A stretch of 64,000 bases of DNA from Pseudopedobacter sp045629485 (GCA_045629485.1 JAZQRF010000217.1:1-64000); one strand, 5' to 3'; shown: positions 24,021-33,828, counted from the stretch's first letter. Program-made: numbers and translations. Notes: a model not told the origin generated them from the sequence alone.

Positions 24021-25063
24021 AAAAAATATTATTATTTTTACAGCCAATTACCTGTTACCCTGTACCACACATGACCCTATTTTTTATTTCAATAATTGTA
24101 TTTTTCTTCTTGGAATTCCTTTACTTCAAAATAGCCGATCATTTTAATATCATCGACAAGCCCAATTTAAGAAGTTCGCATTCAGAGATCACCCTCCGTG
24201 GTGGGGGTATCATCTTCCCGATTGCTTTTATCGCGGGGATATTTATTTTTGACCCGTCTTACTGGTATGCAGCTTTCGGGGTTTTTGCCATTGCTTTCAT
24301 CAGTTTTCTGGATGATGTATGGACATTGAATAATAAAATAAGGATCGGCGTACACCTGTTGTCTGTTTTGTTGATCCTTGTTCAAATCATCTTCTATCAC
24401 CGGATTCCGGCTGATACAGTCTTCAGCCCTTATTCCTTATTCTTTATTCTTTGTTCAGTCATCATTGTTATCGGCATCATCAATGCCTATAATTTCATGG
24501 ATGGAATAAACGGGATTACGGTTTTGTATTCCCTGGTGGCTGTTAGTTCTTTGTTTTATATTCAGGAATATTTAAACATACACCTGTTAGCTCAACCTGT
24601 GTTTCTATTACTTATAGCTTCTCTGGTGGTATTTGGTTTTTTTAATCTTCGCGTAAAGGCTAAAGCTTTTGCCGGTGATGTCGGGAGTATCAGCATCGCA
24701 TTGATACTTTGCTTCCTCATCCTGCAACTGATCATCAGCACAGGCGACCTGAAATGGCTGCTGCTTGTTGGCGTTTATGGATTGGACAGTGTGGCCACTA
24801 TTTTTTGCCGGCTCATGAGGCGTGAGAATATTTTTGATGCGCACCGCTCTCATTTTTACCAATACCTGGCGAATGAGAAAAAATGGAAACATACCTCTAT
24901 ATCAATTTTATATGCAACAGCGCAATTGTTGCTAAATGTGGTAGTGGTTTATTCTCCATCAGAAAATCACGTTTATGTCCTGTGTTTTTTCTTTCTTATG
25001 ATTAGCTATATTGTAATAAGATTAAAATTTGAAGGTTCAGGAAGATTGTTCGGAACATACTGA
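24017..25063 (+). CDS. WbpL/WecA-like undecaprenyl-phosphate sugar-1-phosphate transferase
   Basis: This polytopic protein (348 residues from 24017; an ATG at 24071 gives 330 and may be the true start) belongs to the MraY/WecA family. It shows DKPNLRSSHSEITLRGGG in the first cytoplasmic loop, FLDDVWTLNN near 106, NFMDGINGI near 160, AGDVGSISIA near 219 and the late HRSHFYQ motif. It should start the repeat unit by moving a UDP-activated sugar 1-phosphate to undecaprenyl phosphate. With WbpV- and WbpM-like neighbours the first sugar is probably FucNAc or QuiNAc. Confidence 0.88.
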   Translation: MKKILLFLQPITCYPVPHMTLFFISIIVFFFLEFLYFKIADHFNIIDKPNLRSSHSEITLRGGGIIFPIAFIAGIFIFDPSYWYAAFGVFAIAFISFLDDVWTLNNKIRIGVHLLSVLLILVQIIFYHRIPADTVFSPYSLFFILCSVIIVIGIINAYNFMDGINGITVLYSLVAVSSLFYIQEYLNIHLLAQPVFLLLIASLVVFGFFNLRVKAKAFAGDVGSISIALILCFLILQLIISTGDLKWLLLVGVYGLDSVATIFCRLMRRENIFDAHRSHFYQYLANEKKWKHTSISILYATAQLLLNVVVVYSPSENHVYVLCFFFLMISYIVIRLKFEGSGRLFGTY

Positions 25064-25104
25064 AATATCCCACGGATTAGAGATAAGTATTTTAACTAAA
25101 AGAA

Positions 25105-25138
25105 TTTGTAACAAAATCTAAACAATTAGGTATATTTG
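25105..25138 (+). promoter_or_regulatory. Bacteroidota-type promoter for the WbpM-like gene
   Basis: A TTTG at 25105-25108 is followed after 22 bases by TATATTTG at 25131-25138, matching the Bacteroidota consensus TTG-N(17-23)-TAnnTTTG. The start codon lies 25 bases downstream, in a 100-bp gap that is otherwise empty. Confidence 0.6.
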
Positions 25139-25163
25139 AGCCTTTATAAGCAAAGAACACTTT

Positions 25164-27107
25164 ATGTTTAAAAAGATAAACATTGTACCACGGTGGTTAA
25201 TATTTTGTCTAGACCTCCTTTGCTGTGGTTTTGCTTTAGTGCTTTCCTATTTTATAAAGTTTAACTTTGATGTTTCCCATATTGACATCCATGAACTGAG
25301 CAGAAACCTGTTGATTTTCCTGGGGGTCAGCAGTGTAGTGTTCTTTAACGTAAAAACTTATGCTGGGATAGTACGCTATACCAGTGCTCAGGATTCTTTT
25401 CGCATTCTCTTTAGTGTTTCTGTAAGCAATGCTTTTTTTATCCTGTGTAACCTCTTTTTGCTGTCTTTTAACCGTGAACCAATCATTTCAAATGTAATTA
25501 TCGTCATTACGGGCTTGTGCAGTTTCGTATTGATGATTACCTATAGGGTATTGGTTAAATACTTTTTTCTGTATATCAAAAACATGAACCTCGATAAGAG
25601 AAGGGTGATCATTTTTGGAGCGGGAGAGATTGGTGTCGCCACTAAACGAACCTTAGATACCGACCCTTCGGTGAACATGAGTGTTGTCGCATTTATAGAT
25701 GATGATCCCCGGAAAAAAGGGAAAGCGGTAGACAATGTGAAGATTTACCATACAGATGATTTAGAGCGGATTATCGAACTGGAGAAAATAGACGACCTGA
25801 TTCTTTCCACTTTAAGGCTCTCCTCAGAAAAGAAAAATAAAGTAGTAGATCTCTGCCTCGATCATAATGTGAAAGTTTTAAATGTTCCTCCTACACGAAC
25901 CTGGGTAAACGGCTCTTTTAAAACGCAACAGATCAAAAATATTAAGATAGAGGATCTTTTGGAAAGAGCTCCAATTGTTATAGACGAAGGGGAAATAAAA
26001 AACCAGCTTTCCGGAAAGAGAATACTCGTAACCGGTGCAGCCGGTTCTATAGGCAGCGAGATTGTTCGCCAGCTGGCTAAGTTCGAGCCCCAGCTGATTA
26101 TTTTGAATGATGTAGCCGAAACTGCACTTCATGAAATTCAATTGGAGCTGCAGGATAATAACCTGTGCAACAACTTCATCGCTTTTATCGGCGATGTCAA
26201 GAACAAGCTCAGGATGGAGGATTTATTCAAAACTTTTAAGCCTCATTATGTGTACCATGCGGCTGCATATAAGCATGTGCCTATGATGGAAAATAATCCA
26301 TCAGAAGCGATATGCACAAACGTTGGGGGTACAAAAAATATAGCCGATCTTTCTCTAAAATACCATGTGAGCCGCTTTGTAATGGTCTCGACTGATAAAG
26401 CTGTAAACCCCACCAATGTGATGGGCGCTTCTAAAAGAATCGCGGAGATGTATGTGCAATCTCTTTTTACTGCTTTGCAACAGGAAGACAAGGTGTTCAA
26501 AAATGGAATGAGCCATTTAAATGCAGATGGAGTTAAAACTAAATTCATTACTACCCGTTTTGGCAATGTTTTAGGGTCAAATGGGTCGGTTATTCCACGG
26601 TTCCAAGCGCAGATCCAGAAAGGGGGTCCGGTAACTGTTACACATCCTGATATTACACGCTTTTTTATGACGATTCCGGAAGCCTGTCGCCTGGTTTTAG
26701 AGGCTGGATCTATGGGGAAAGGCGGAGAAATATTCATTTTTGATATGGGAAGATCTGTGAAGATTGTGGAGCTGGCCAAGAAGATGATCAAGCTGTCGGG
26801 CTTAGTCCCTAATCAGGATGTGAAAATTGAATTTACAGGATTGAGGCCCGGAGAAAAATTATACGAAGAATTATTAAACGACCTGGAAAATACAGTCCCT
26901 ACGCATCATGAAAAAATTATGATTGCTAAGGTAATTGCCAGCGAATTTGAAGAAGTCAATTACAAAATCGAAGCACTTACGGCACTTGCCTGCGAGTACA
27001 AAGACAGGGAGGTCGTAAAATTGATGAAACATATAGTTCCTGAGTTTAAAAGTAATAACTCTGTTTACGAGGAGCTGGATATGGAAAAAGAGTCTGTTAA
27101 TGTTTAA
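25164..27107 (+). CDS. UDP-GlcNAc 4,6-dehydratase, WbpM/CapD/FlaA1 family, membrane-anchored
   Basis: The protein (647 residues) has four N-terminal membrane helices (to about 135), a first Rossmann domain with GAGEIG at 152-157 and a second, catalytic one with GAAGSIG at 291-297. The usual catalytic tyrosine is methionine: NVMGASK with Met 420 and Lys 424, after STDKAVNP at 409-416. This Ser-Met-Lys triad is the mark of the long WbpM-type dehydratases. The reaction is UDP-GlcNAc to UDP-4-keto-6-deoxy-GlcNAc, feeding the WbpV-like reductase at 21895. It has its own promoter-like site and overlaps the next gene by 8 bases. Confidence 0.93.
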   Translation: MFKKINIVPRWLIFCLDLLCCGFALVLSYFIKFNFDVSHIDIHELSRNLLIFLGVSSVVFFNVKTYAGIVRYTSAQDSFRILFSVSVSNAFFILCNLFLLSFNREPIISNVIIVITGLCSFVLMITYRVLVKYFFLYIKNMNLDKRRVIIFGAGEIGVATKRTLDTDPSVNMSVVAFIDDDPRKKGKAVDNVKIYHTDDLERIIELEKIDDLILSTLRLSSEKKNKVVDLCLDHNVKVLNVPPTRTWVNGSFKTQQIKNIKIEDLLERAPIVIDEGEIKNQLSGKRILVTGAAGSIGSEIVRQLAKFEPQLIILNDVAETALHEIQLELQDNNLCNNFIAFIGDVKNKLRMEDLFKTFKPHYVYHAAAYKHVPMMENNPSEAICTNVGGTKNIADLSLKYHVSRFVMVSTDKAVNPTNVMGASKRIAEMYVQSLFTALQQEDKVFKNGMSHLNADGVKTKFITTRFGNVLGSNGSVIPRFQAQIQKGGPVTVTHPDITRFFMTIPEACRLVLEAGSMGKGGEIFIFDMGRSVKIVELAKKMIKLSGLVPNQDVKIEFTGLRPGEKLYEELLNDLENTVPTHHEKIMIAKVIASEFEEVNYKIEALTALACEYKDREVVKLMKHIVPEFKSNNSVYEELDMEKESVNV

Positions 27108-28713
27108 AAAGCAAAGAAATATTTTATTATTTGTATTACTAAGTATTGCAAATGTCCTGATCGCACAAACTCCTAACCAGAATCTCCCATTCTCTTATTC
27201 TTTATATCAGAAGTTAGATCATAGAGTCTATGACCAGTCTAATCGATTCCATAGTTCCATAAGGCCTTATTTCGCTGATGATTCTCTTATTTCGGCTAGT
27301 ATAGATTCTTTTTATAATATCGGAACCGATACTGCTAAAAAGAACTGGGTACACAGAAAGTTATTTCAGGAGCACCTGATAGAAATCCATAAGCCTGATT
27401 TTAGAGTTTATGCAGACTTTCTCCCTGATTTTACCATCGGCTATGATCACGAATCAGGAAGATCCACATGGCTAAATACCCGGGGGTACCAGATAGGGGT
27501 AACTGTAGGGAACAAATTCTCCTTTTATACCAGCGGCTACGAAAACCAGGGGGTTTTTCCGGCATATATTACCAGATTTATTGATGAGAATCGGGTAGTA
27601 CCTGGTCAGGTGGGTGGCAAGTTCGGTGAGTTAGAAAAGGATTGGGCTTACACCACGGCTTTATTATCGTACAGCCCTAATAAATACCTCAACTTTGCAT
27701 TGGCATACGATAAGAATTTCATAGGGGATGGCTATCGGTCTATGCTTTTATCAGATGCAGCAGCAAATTATTCTTTTTTTAGATTAAGAGCCTCGTTAGG
27801 AGCAGTTCAATACCAAACTGTCTTTGCTTACATGCTGGATCCGGGAGCCCCAAGGCTTACCAATGATCGCCGGTTAGGCGACCGCGGGAAATGGGGTGCC
27901 TTTCACTATTTAGACTGGAATGTGAACAACCGCCTGTCACTTGGGTTCTTCCAGGCAGTTACCTGGGCAGATGCAGAGCCTGAAGGAAAACGCGGGTTTG
28001 ATTTTAACTATATTCATCCTTTTGTATTCCTTAGGCCAATAGAGAGTGCTAATACCACTTCTCCTGATAAGATGCGTTTAGGTTTAAATGCAAAATATGA
28101 ATTGTTGAAAAGTACCACTCTCTACGGTCAATTTATGATAGATGAGTTTACGGCAAAGGAATTCTTTGCCGGAAATGGTTATTGGGCAAATAAGTGGGCT
28201 TTACAATTAGGATTCAGGGGTAGTAACCTGTTTGGTGTTGAGCGGTTAAATTATCTTGGAGAGTTCAATACTGCAAGGCCTTATACCTATGCACATTTTG
28301 ACAGAGTGTCTAATTACGGGCAATATAATCAGCCATTAGCACATCCCTATGGCGCTAATTTCAGGGAGGTTCTCGGCTTACTGAATTACAGCATAAAGCG
28401 ATTCGATTTCCAGGGTCAGTTACTATATGCGCATTATGGCTTAGATCCAGAAGGGGAGAATTACGGAAAGAACATCTTCTTATCGTATGATGACAGGAGC
28501 CTGAATTACGGCAGCAAAGTAGGGAACGGTATAGGAACAGATCTTTATTTTGCCAAAGGAAGGGTTTCCTACCTCTTTAATCCTAAATACAATTTGAGAT
28601 TAGAGATAAACGGAATTATCAGGAGCGAAAATAATACATTGGGTGATAGAAATACCGGCTTGATTAGTTTTGGGTTAAGAAGTTCATTTCGAAATTTTTA
28701 TGATGATTTTTAA
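27100..28713 (+). CDS. Wzi/RemB-like outer-membrane beta-barrel protein
   Basis: The protein has 537 residues with a signal peptide (cleavage after VLIAQ near 23) and a long series of amphipathic strands with aromatic ends, closing on a C-terminal FRNFYDDF. It looks like the capsule-assembly Wzi family, to which the flavobacterial RemB protein is also related. Wzi binds polysaccharide at the cell surface. Its position directly behind WbpM, overlapping by 8 bases, argues for a role in anchoring or assembling the polymer made here. A RemB-like gliding-related function cannot be excluded. Confidence 0.75.
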   Translation: MFKKQRNILLFVLLSIANVLIAQTPNQNLPFSYSLYQKLDHRVYDQSNRFHSSIRPYFADDSLISASIDSFYNIGTDTAKKNWVHRKLFQEHLIEIHKPDFRVYADFLPDFTIGYDHESGRSTWLNTRGYQIGVTVGNKFSFYTSGYENQGVFPAYITRFIDENRVVPGQVGGKFGELEKDWAYTTALLSYSPNKYLNFALAYDKNFIGDGYRSMLLSDAAANYSFFRLRASLGAVQYQTVFAYMLDPGAPRLTNDRRLGDRGKWGAFHYLDWNVNNRLSLGFFQAVTWADAEPEGKRGFDFNYIHPFVFLRPIESANTTSPDKMRLGLNAKYELLKSTTLYGQFMIDEFTAKEFFAGNGYWANKWALQLGFRGSNLFGVERLNYLGEFNTARPYTYAHFDRVSNYGQYNQPLAHPYGANFREVLGLLNYSIKRFDFQGQLLYAHYGLDPEGENYGKNIFLSYDDRSLNYGSKVGNGIGTDLYFAKGRVSYLFNPKYNLRLEINGIIRSENNTLGDRNTGLISFGLRSSFRNFYDDF

Positions 28714-28718
28714 ACCTG

Positions 28719-29990
28719 ATGACAGAGAATCAGAAAAGAGAGGTCATATTAATCCTTCCTTATTTAAAGGTAAACGCTACAGCTGCTGAGAGGTTTAAAA
28801 GCTTTATCTGTGCTTTTCAAAATGACCCGCGGGTTTGCTTAACGATTTATCAGGTTAAATACCCCCATACTAAAAGTTATTTTTCAGGTATGGATGTAGA
28901 TAATGTAGATGACTATCCTGCTAATGATTTAAAAATAAACTATATCTCTCCTCGTTTGAACAGGATCCAGAAATTTGGCTTTCAGTCACTTGAAATGGGG
29001 AATAAATTCTTCTGGAAGGTCGCACATCTGCTGCATCTCGTTATGTATAAAAGCGATATTTTTTATCCCGGAGATCTAAATCACTTACAGCCAAATAAGC
29101 AACACCAAGGGTATGTAATAGTTTCAGGTGCTCATTTCAGTTATTTTTATTCAGCCTTAAGATTAGCAAAAAATCTGGGATATAAGCTTATTATAGATTA
29201 CAGAGATCCATGGACCTTTGGCTATCCCCCCATAGGAGGGATTAGAATTCTGCATAAATTGAAGGTTCTGATTAACAGGAGAAAGGAGCTGGAGATTCTG
29301 AAACATGCGGATTTGATAACTACAGTGTCAGCCTCTTTAAGACAATTTTTTCCGAAAGTTATAATAGATAAGGTAATTGTTACCCCCAACGGAAGCAATT
29401 TTGAGGTTAAGGATACAGTGAGTTCTAGTAGCCCCAGGACATTTAACATTTTGTACGCAGGAACGATATATAATATCCAGCTGGAAAATGAAGTTTTTTT
29501 TAAAGCACTGGCTGATTTTATGAAGAATAAGGATCAATCAAAAGTGAAACTACAGTTCATCGGTTCTGCTCGTCATGCCGTATTAAATAAAATTCTCATT
29601 AAATATAAGCTTCAAACATTCGTACAGATGAGTCCGAGGGTTAAAAGAAAAGAATTGATGACTTATTTAAATGATGCCTCCGTATTTCTTCAATTAAAAT
29701 TAGGGGATAATAAATCTATTATTACTTCTAAACTGGCAGATTATCTAGCTTTCCGAAAACCTATTTTATTACCTGTTAGCGATAATGGTGATATAGCAGA
29801 AAGCATCATCATGAACAATGCTGGCTATGTGTGCAACACAGTGGAAGAAAATATTGCTGTTTTAGAGTCTTTGTACCAGAAATTTAAAAAAGGAGAATCT
29901 TTGGTGGTTCCTCAGTCGGAGGAAATGCTGCTTAAAAATTCAAGATCCTATATAGCAAAAGAATTTGTTGATCAGGTTTTAAAGGTTTAA
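28719..29990 (+). CDS. glycosyltransferase family 4-like protein
   Basis: This putative GT-B glycosyltransferase has 423 residues. It has an N-terminal domain with DYRDPWTFGYPP near 167, a linker VTPNGSN, then NILYAGTIY at the start of the second domain and SKLADYLAFRKPILLP near 337 in place of the usual E-x7-E region. It starts 5 bp after the Wzi-like gene and is the last gene of the polysaccharide operon. Its stop and that of dxs share a TTAA on opposite strands. The acceptor and donor are unknown. Confidence 0.75.
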   Translation: MTENQKREVILILPYLKVNATAAERFKSFICAFQNDPRVCLTIYQVKYPHTKSYFSGMDVDNVDDYPANDLKINYISPRLNRIQKFGFQSLEMGNKFFWKVAHLLHLVMYKSDIFYPGDLNHLQPNKQHQGYVIVSGAHFSYFYSALRLAKNLGYKLIIDYRDPWTFGYPPIGGIRILHKLKVLINRRKELEILKHADLITTVSASLRQFFPKVIIDKVIVTPNGSNFEVKDTVSSSSPRTFNILYAGTIYNIQLENEVFFKALADFMKNKDQSKVKLQFIGSARHAVLNKILIKYKLQTFVQMSPRVKRKELMTYLNDASVFLQLKLGDNKSIITSKLADYLAFRKPILLPVSDNGDIAESIIMNNAGYVCNTVEENIAVLESLYQKFKKGESLVVPQSEEMLLKNSRSYIAKEFVDQVLKV

Positions 29991-31918
29991 CCAACCAGGC
30001 CCTTAGTTAACCTGGCCGAAACCATCTCTTTTACTGTTTTTACAATCGCGTTCGCGTCATAATTACATTCTGCCCAAAGTTCGGGTTGCTCTCCGTGTTC
30101 AATAACTAAATCTGGCATACCCAATCTTTTTAGTTTTGAAGAGTAACCGTGGTCTGCCATAAATTCCAATACTGCACTACCCATTCCGCCTTGTATACAA
30201 CCATCCTCGATAGTAATAACATTTTTAAATTTAGTAAAAACGTCGTGTAGCAATTCTTCATCCAGTGGTTTTACAAACCTGATATCGTAATGCGCCGGAT
30301 GATAACCTTCGGCATTAAGACTTAAGGATGCTTTTACTACTTCATTTCCGATATGACCAATACTAATAATAGCCAAATCTTCTCCGTCACAGATTTTTCT
30401 CCCTTTACCCACAGTGATCTCTTTAAACGGACGTTTCCAGTCCGCCATTACACCATTTCCTCTTGGATAACGGATGGAGAATGGTCCTCCATGATTTTTG
30501 AGTTGGGCCGTGTACATTAAATTACGTAGCTCTTCTTCATTCATTGGCGCAGAAACAATCATGTTTGGGATACACCTGAAAAAAGCAAGGTCATAAGCAC
30601 CATGATGCGTAGGTCCATCAGCGCCAGCGATTCCTGCTCTATCTAAACAAAAAACCACAGGGAGCTTTTGAATGGCTGCATCGTGTACCACCTGGTCGTA
30701 AGCTCTTTGCATAAAGCTAGAGTAAATATTGCAGAAGGGAATTAATCCCTGAGTGGCCAAGCCCGCAGAAAATGTCACTGCGTGTTGCTCTGCAATGCCA
30801 ACGTCAAAAGCCCTGTCTGGCATGGCTTTCATCATTATGTTCAGCGAACATCCTGATGGCATGGCCGGAGTTACTCCCATTATTTTGTCATTCTGTTCAG
30901 CAAGTTCCACTATGGTGTGTCCAAAAACATCCTGATATTTAGGACCTTGCGGTTTGTCTGAAACAGATTTTTTAATCTCTCCGGTAATTTTGTTGAACAA
31001 TCCTGGCGAATGCCACTTGGTTTGATCTTTTTCGGCTAATGCATAGCCTTTACCTTTAACCGTAACACAATGGAGTAGCTTTGGTCCGGGTATATCCCGA
31101 AGGTCATTCAGCACTTTTACCAGATGATTGACATCATGGCCATCTATTGGACCGAAATACCTGAAATTTAATGCTTCAAATAAGTTACTCTTTTTAAGGA
31201 GGGTACCCTTAATACTTTTTTCAATCTTCTTTACAATTTCATGAGCATTTGGGCCTAGTTCGGAAATCTTATTCAAAACTGCAGATACATCATCCCGGAA
31301 ACGGTTATAAGTTTTACTGGTGGTGATGTCTGTTAAATAATCTTTTAGGGCACCAACATTCGGGTCAATCGACATGCAATTATCATTCAGTATAACCAAT
31401 AGGTTAGAGTTTTCTATTCCTCCATGGTTAAGTGCTTCAAAGGCCATTCCCGCAGTCATAGAGCCATCGCCAATAACTGCAACATGTTGCCGGTCTTTTT
31501 CGCCTTTGTATTGGGAAGCTACAGCCATACCCAACGCGGCAGATATAGAAGTGGAGGAATGCCCTACACCAAAGGTGTCATATTCGCTTTCGGAACGCTT
31601 TGGGAAACCACTAATACCCTTGTATATTCTGTTGGTGTGAAAAATGTTTCTTCTTCCGGTAAGGATTTTATGGCCATAAGCCTGGTGGCCTACATCCCAA
31701 ACCAATTGGTCGTAGGGGGTATTCATTACGTAATGAAGCGCAACTGTCAATTCCACAACGCCCAGGCTGGAAGCAAAATGTCCTCCATTTACAGAAACTA
31801 CGTCAATAATATATTGCCGTAATTCTTTGCAAATTTCCATGAGCTCTTCTTCCTTAAATTTCTTTAAATCAGAGGGTAAGATGATTTGAGATAAGAGGTT
31901 GCCCGCCTGTACTTCCAT
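29987..31918 (-). CDS. dxs: 1-deoxy-D-xylulose-5-phosphate synthase
   Basis: This enzyme condenses pyruvate and glyceraldehyde 3-phosphate, the first step of the MEP isoprenoid pathway. The protein is 643 residues, full length. It has HFASSLGVVELTVALHYV near 42, the thiamine-diphosphate motif GDGSMTAGMAFEALN near 148, the transketolase central region with AEQHAVTFSAG near 370 and DRAGIAGADGPTHHG near 415. The product also feeds undecaprenyl phosphate, the carrier used by the polysaccharide locus, though that is not evidence of joint control. It converges on the last glycosyltransferase with a 4-base overlap. Confidence 0.96.
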   Translation of the reverse strand: MEVQAGNLLSQIILPSDLKKFKEEELMEICKELRQYIIDVVSVNGGHFASSLGVVELTVALHYVMNTPYDQLVWDVGHQAYGHKILTGRRNIFHTNRIYKGISGFPKRSESEYDTFGVGHSSTSISAALGMAVASQYKGEKDRQHVAVIGDGSMTAGMAFEALNHGGIENSNLLVILNDNCMSIDPNVGALKDYLTDITTSKTYNRFRDDVSAVLNKISELGPNAHEIVKKIEKSIKGTLLKKSNLFEALNFRYFGPIDGHDVNHLVKVLNDLRDIPGPKLLHCVTVKGKGYALAEKDQTKWHSPGLFNKITGEIKKSVSDKPQGPKYQDVFGHTIVELAEQNDKIMGVTPAMPSGCSLNIMMKAMPDRAFDVGIAEQHAVTFSAGLATQGLIPFCNIYSSFMQRAYDQVVHDAAIQKLPVVFCLDRAGIAGADGPTHHGAYDLAFFRCIPNMIVSAPMNEEELRNLMYTAQLKNHGGPFSIRYPRGNGVMADWKRPFKEITVGKGRKICDGEDLAIISIGHIGNEVVKASLSLNAEGYHPAHYDIRFVKPLDEELLHDVFTKFKNVITIEDGCIQGGMGSAVLEFMADHGYSSKLKRLGMPDLVIEHGEQPELWAECNYDANAIVKTVKEMVSARLTKGLVG

Positions 31919-31944
31919 ATTTACGTAAAGGAGTATATAATTTA

Positions 31945-31952
31945 CAAATTTA
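31945..31952 (-). promoter_or_regulatory. candidate -7 box for dxs
   Basis: On the minus strand this reads TAAATTTG, matching TAnnTTTG. It lies 26 bases from the dxs start codon. The nearest minus-strand TTG upstream is 26 bases away, slightly too far for a good -33 element, so the site is only a candidate. Confidence 0.4.
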
Positions 31953-32075
31953 AAAGAAATCTTTGGTAATTAAGATGACAATTTATGGGAATAATTGTTT
32001 GAATCTCTGATAGGAAAGAATATGACGATGGAATGAAAGATAGTTTAAGAAATTTCATCCTTTTACAGGAATAAT

Positions 32076-32083
32076 TATCTTTG
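32076..32083 (+). promoter_or_regulatory. -7 box for scpA, giving a very short leader
   Basis: TATCTTTG matches TAnnTTTG exactly and ends 7 bases before the scpA ATG. Transcription from it would start at most a few bases before the start codon. No clear -33 TTG is seen. Confidence 0.45.
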
Positions 32084-32090
32084 TTTGCCC

Positions 32091-32849
32091 ATGGACGCTC
32101 AGCATAATTTCTCGATAAAACTCCCGGTTTTTGAAGGGCCGTTTGACCTCCTCTTGTTTTTTATTGAGCGGGATGAGCTGGATATTCATAATATCCCTAT
32201 AGCCCAGATTACAGACGATTTTTTAGCCTATTTACATGAAATGAATGCATTAAATATGGAGCTAGCCAGCGAATTTATTTACGTAGCAGCTACATTGATG
32301 CGGATTAAGGCTAAGATGCTTTTGCCTAGAATCGAAACGGATGAACAAGGCAATGAGATTGACCTGAAGCAGAATCTGATTCAGAAGCTTTTGGAGTATA
32401 AAAGATTTAAATCTGTTTCAGAAGAATTTAAAAGGTTAGAAGAAGAACGCTTTTATAAAGAGAAACGGGGAAATATTGCTGAAGACTTAAAAAGGCTAAA
32501 TGAGGCACAAAATCCTGCAGATGAATTGGCGTCCTTTGATTTGTATAAATTATTAAAAGTTTATCATAAAATAATGGCTAATTACAGTCTACGATCCGAG
32601 GATGTTACCCACACTGTAATCAAATATCCATATACTATCGAAGAACAAAAAATAGTGATTAGCGAGTTATTAACCATCAATGCAAAATTAGATTTTAAGA
32701 ACCTGTTACAACATTCCAAAGATAAAGTTCAATTTGTTTATAATTTTTTGGCAGTGCTGGAGATGCTTCAACAACAGCTGATTACGATACAAATTGGTCT
32801 AGGGTTTAATAATTTTTGGATTGTAAACAAAGAAGAGCCTGCTCTATAA
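32091..32849 (+). CDS. scpA: segregation and condensation protein A
   Basis: ScpA is the kleisin subunit of the SMC-ScpAB condensin that organises and separates chromosomes. This protein has 252 residues from ATG 32091 (a TTG at 32085 is also in frame). It has the N-terminal SMC-binding motif FEGPFDLLLFFIERDELDI, the following helices AQITDDFLAYL and LASEFIYVAATLMRIKAKML, a charged middle, and a C-terminal winged-helix region. Neither scpB nor smc is in the window. Its 3' end runs 44 bases into the convergent oxidoreductase gene, so the two coding regions overlap tail to tail. Confidence 0.92.
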   Translation: MDAQHNFSIKLPVFEGPFDLLLFFIERDELDIHNIPIAQITDDFLAYLHEMNALNMELASEFIYVAATLMRIKAKMLLPRIETDEQGNEIDLKQNLIQKLLEYKRFKSVSEEFKRLEEERFYKEKRGNIAEDLKRLNEAQNPADELASFDLYKLLKVYHKIMANYSLRSEDVTHTVIKYPYTIEEQKIVISELLTINAKLDFKNLLQHSKDKVQFVYNFLAVLEMLQQQLITIQIGLGFNNFWIVNKEEPAL

Positions 32850-33828
32850 AATTAATCACATTCAATTCGTCTTTTAAACCAATCTCAGGGGGTTTATCTT
32901 CCTTAATGCAGGAAATCACTTTTTGTAAGAATACATCGTGTTTATCTGCCGAACCCTGATAGTAGCTGTATTGATTGGCATGGGTTACCTGGTCAAAAAT
33001 GGGTACCTCAAAACTATTCTCTAAATGAACGTAGTCAAGTTTTTCCATGTACTGCCCGCCAACTTTTACATTTCCTTTAGAGCCAATAATGGTTAAGCTG
33101 CTTTCTATATTGCTGTTCCAGGCGGCATTGGTATAGTTGAAGATACCCTTACCTCCGCCTTCCAATTCAAATCTTATACATCCACTATCATCAAAGTCGG
33201 TTTGTATCTCTTTGTTCAAAGAAAAAGATTCTCCCTTAATTTGCGAAGGCTGCCCGGATAGCCAAAGCATCAGGTCAATAAAATGACTAAATTGTGTGTA
33301 TAGTGGACCTCCACCAAGTTTTTTTGAAGCTCTCCAGGGAGAATCATTGTAATATTGCTGGTTCCTGTTCCAAAAACAATTAACCTGTAAATAAAGAAGG
33401 TCTCCCAGCATTTGACGATCTACCAGTTTTTTTAGCCACATTGCTACAGGGCTGTACCTGTTTTGCATTACAGCGAAGACTTTTTTGCCCGAAATCTTTT
33501 CAGCATTCATCATTGCGTGAACATCTTCTGTGTTTAAAGAGATGGGTTTTTCGCATACCACGTGGTAGCCGGCTTGTAAAGAAGAAATCGTATGTTGAGC
33601 ATGCAATCCGTTTGGAGTACAAATACAAATTACATCTGCAGGTATCTTTGCCGCCAGGAAATCTTCCAGGCTTGTAAAGAAAGGTACGAGAGACTCTATT
33701 CTTTTTCTCTTAGAAAAATCAATATCTACTGCAGCAACCAGCTCTGCGCCATTTATCGATTTTAAAATTCTTGAATACTTTGATCCTATATTGCCGCTTC
33801 CTACTATTACGAAACTAAGTTTACTCAT
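32806..33828 (-). CDS. Gfo/Idh/MocA-family NAD(P)-dependent oxidoreductase
   Basis: The protein has 340 residues: an N-terminal Rossmann fold with VGSGNIGSKY near 9-18, the family motif CEKPIS near 92-97 and QNRYSP near 121, then the mixed alpha/beta C-terminal domain containing GGGPLYTQFSHFIDLMLWLSG. The overall pattern, including NRNQQYY and the GGG before SHFIDL, recalls WlbA/WbpB-type UDP-sugar dehydrogenases, but the family is too broad to name a substrate. Three plus-strand genes lie between it and the sugar locus in no obvious operon. The 3' end overlaps scpA by 44 bases on the other strand. Confidence 0.85.
   Translation of the reverse strand: MSKLSFVIVGSGNIGSKYSRILKSINGAELVAAVDIDFSKRKRIESLVPFFTSLEDFLAAKIPADVICICTPNGLHAQHTISSLQAGYHVVCEKPISLNTEDVHAMMNAEKISGKKVFAVMQNRYSPVAMWLKKLVDRQMLGDLLYLQVNCFWNRNQQYYNDSPWRASKKLGGGPLYTQFSHFIDLMLWLSGQPSQIKGESFSLNKEIQTDFDDSGCIRFELEGGGKGIFNYTNAAWNSNIESSLTIIGSKGNVKVGGQYMEKLDYVHLENSFEVPIFDQVTHANQYSYYQGSADKHDVFLQKVISCIKEDKPPEIGLKDELNVINFIEQALLCLQSKNY

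Noticed and set aside
31374..31822. Plus-strand open frames opposite dxs
   Set aside because: Antisense shadows of the strongly conserved dxs coding region.
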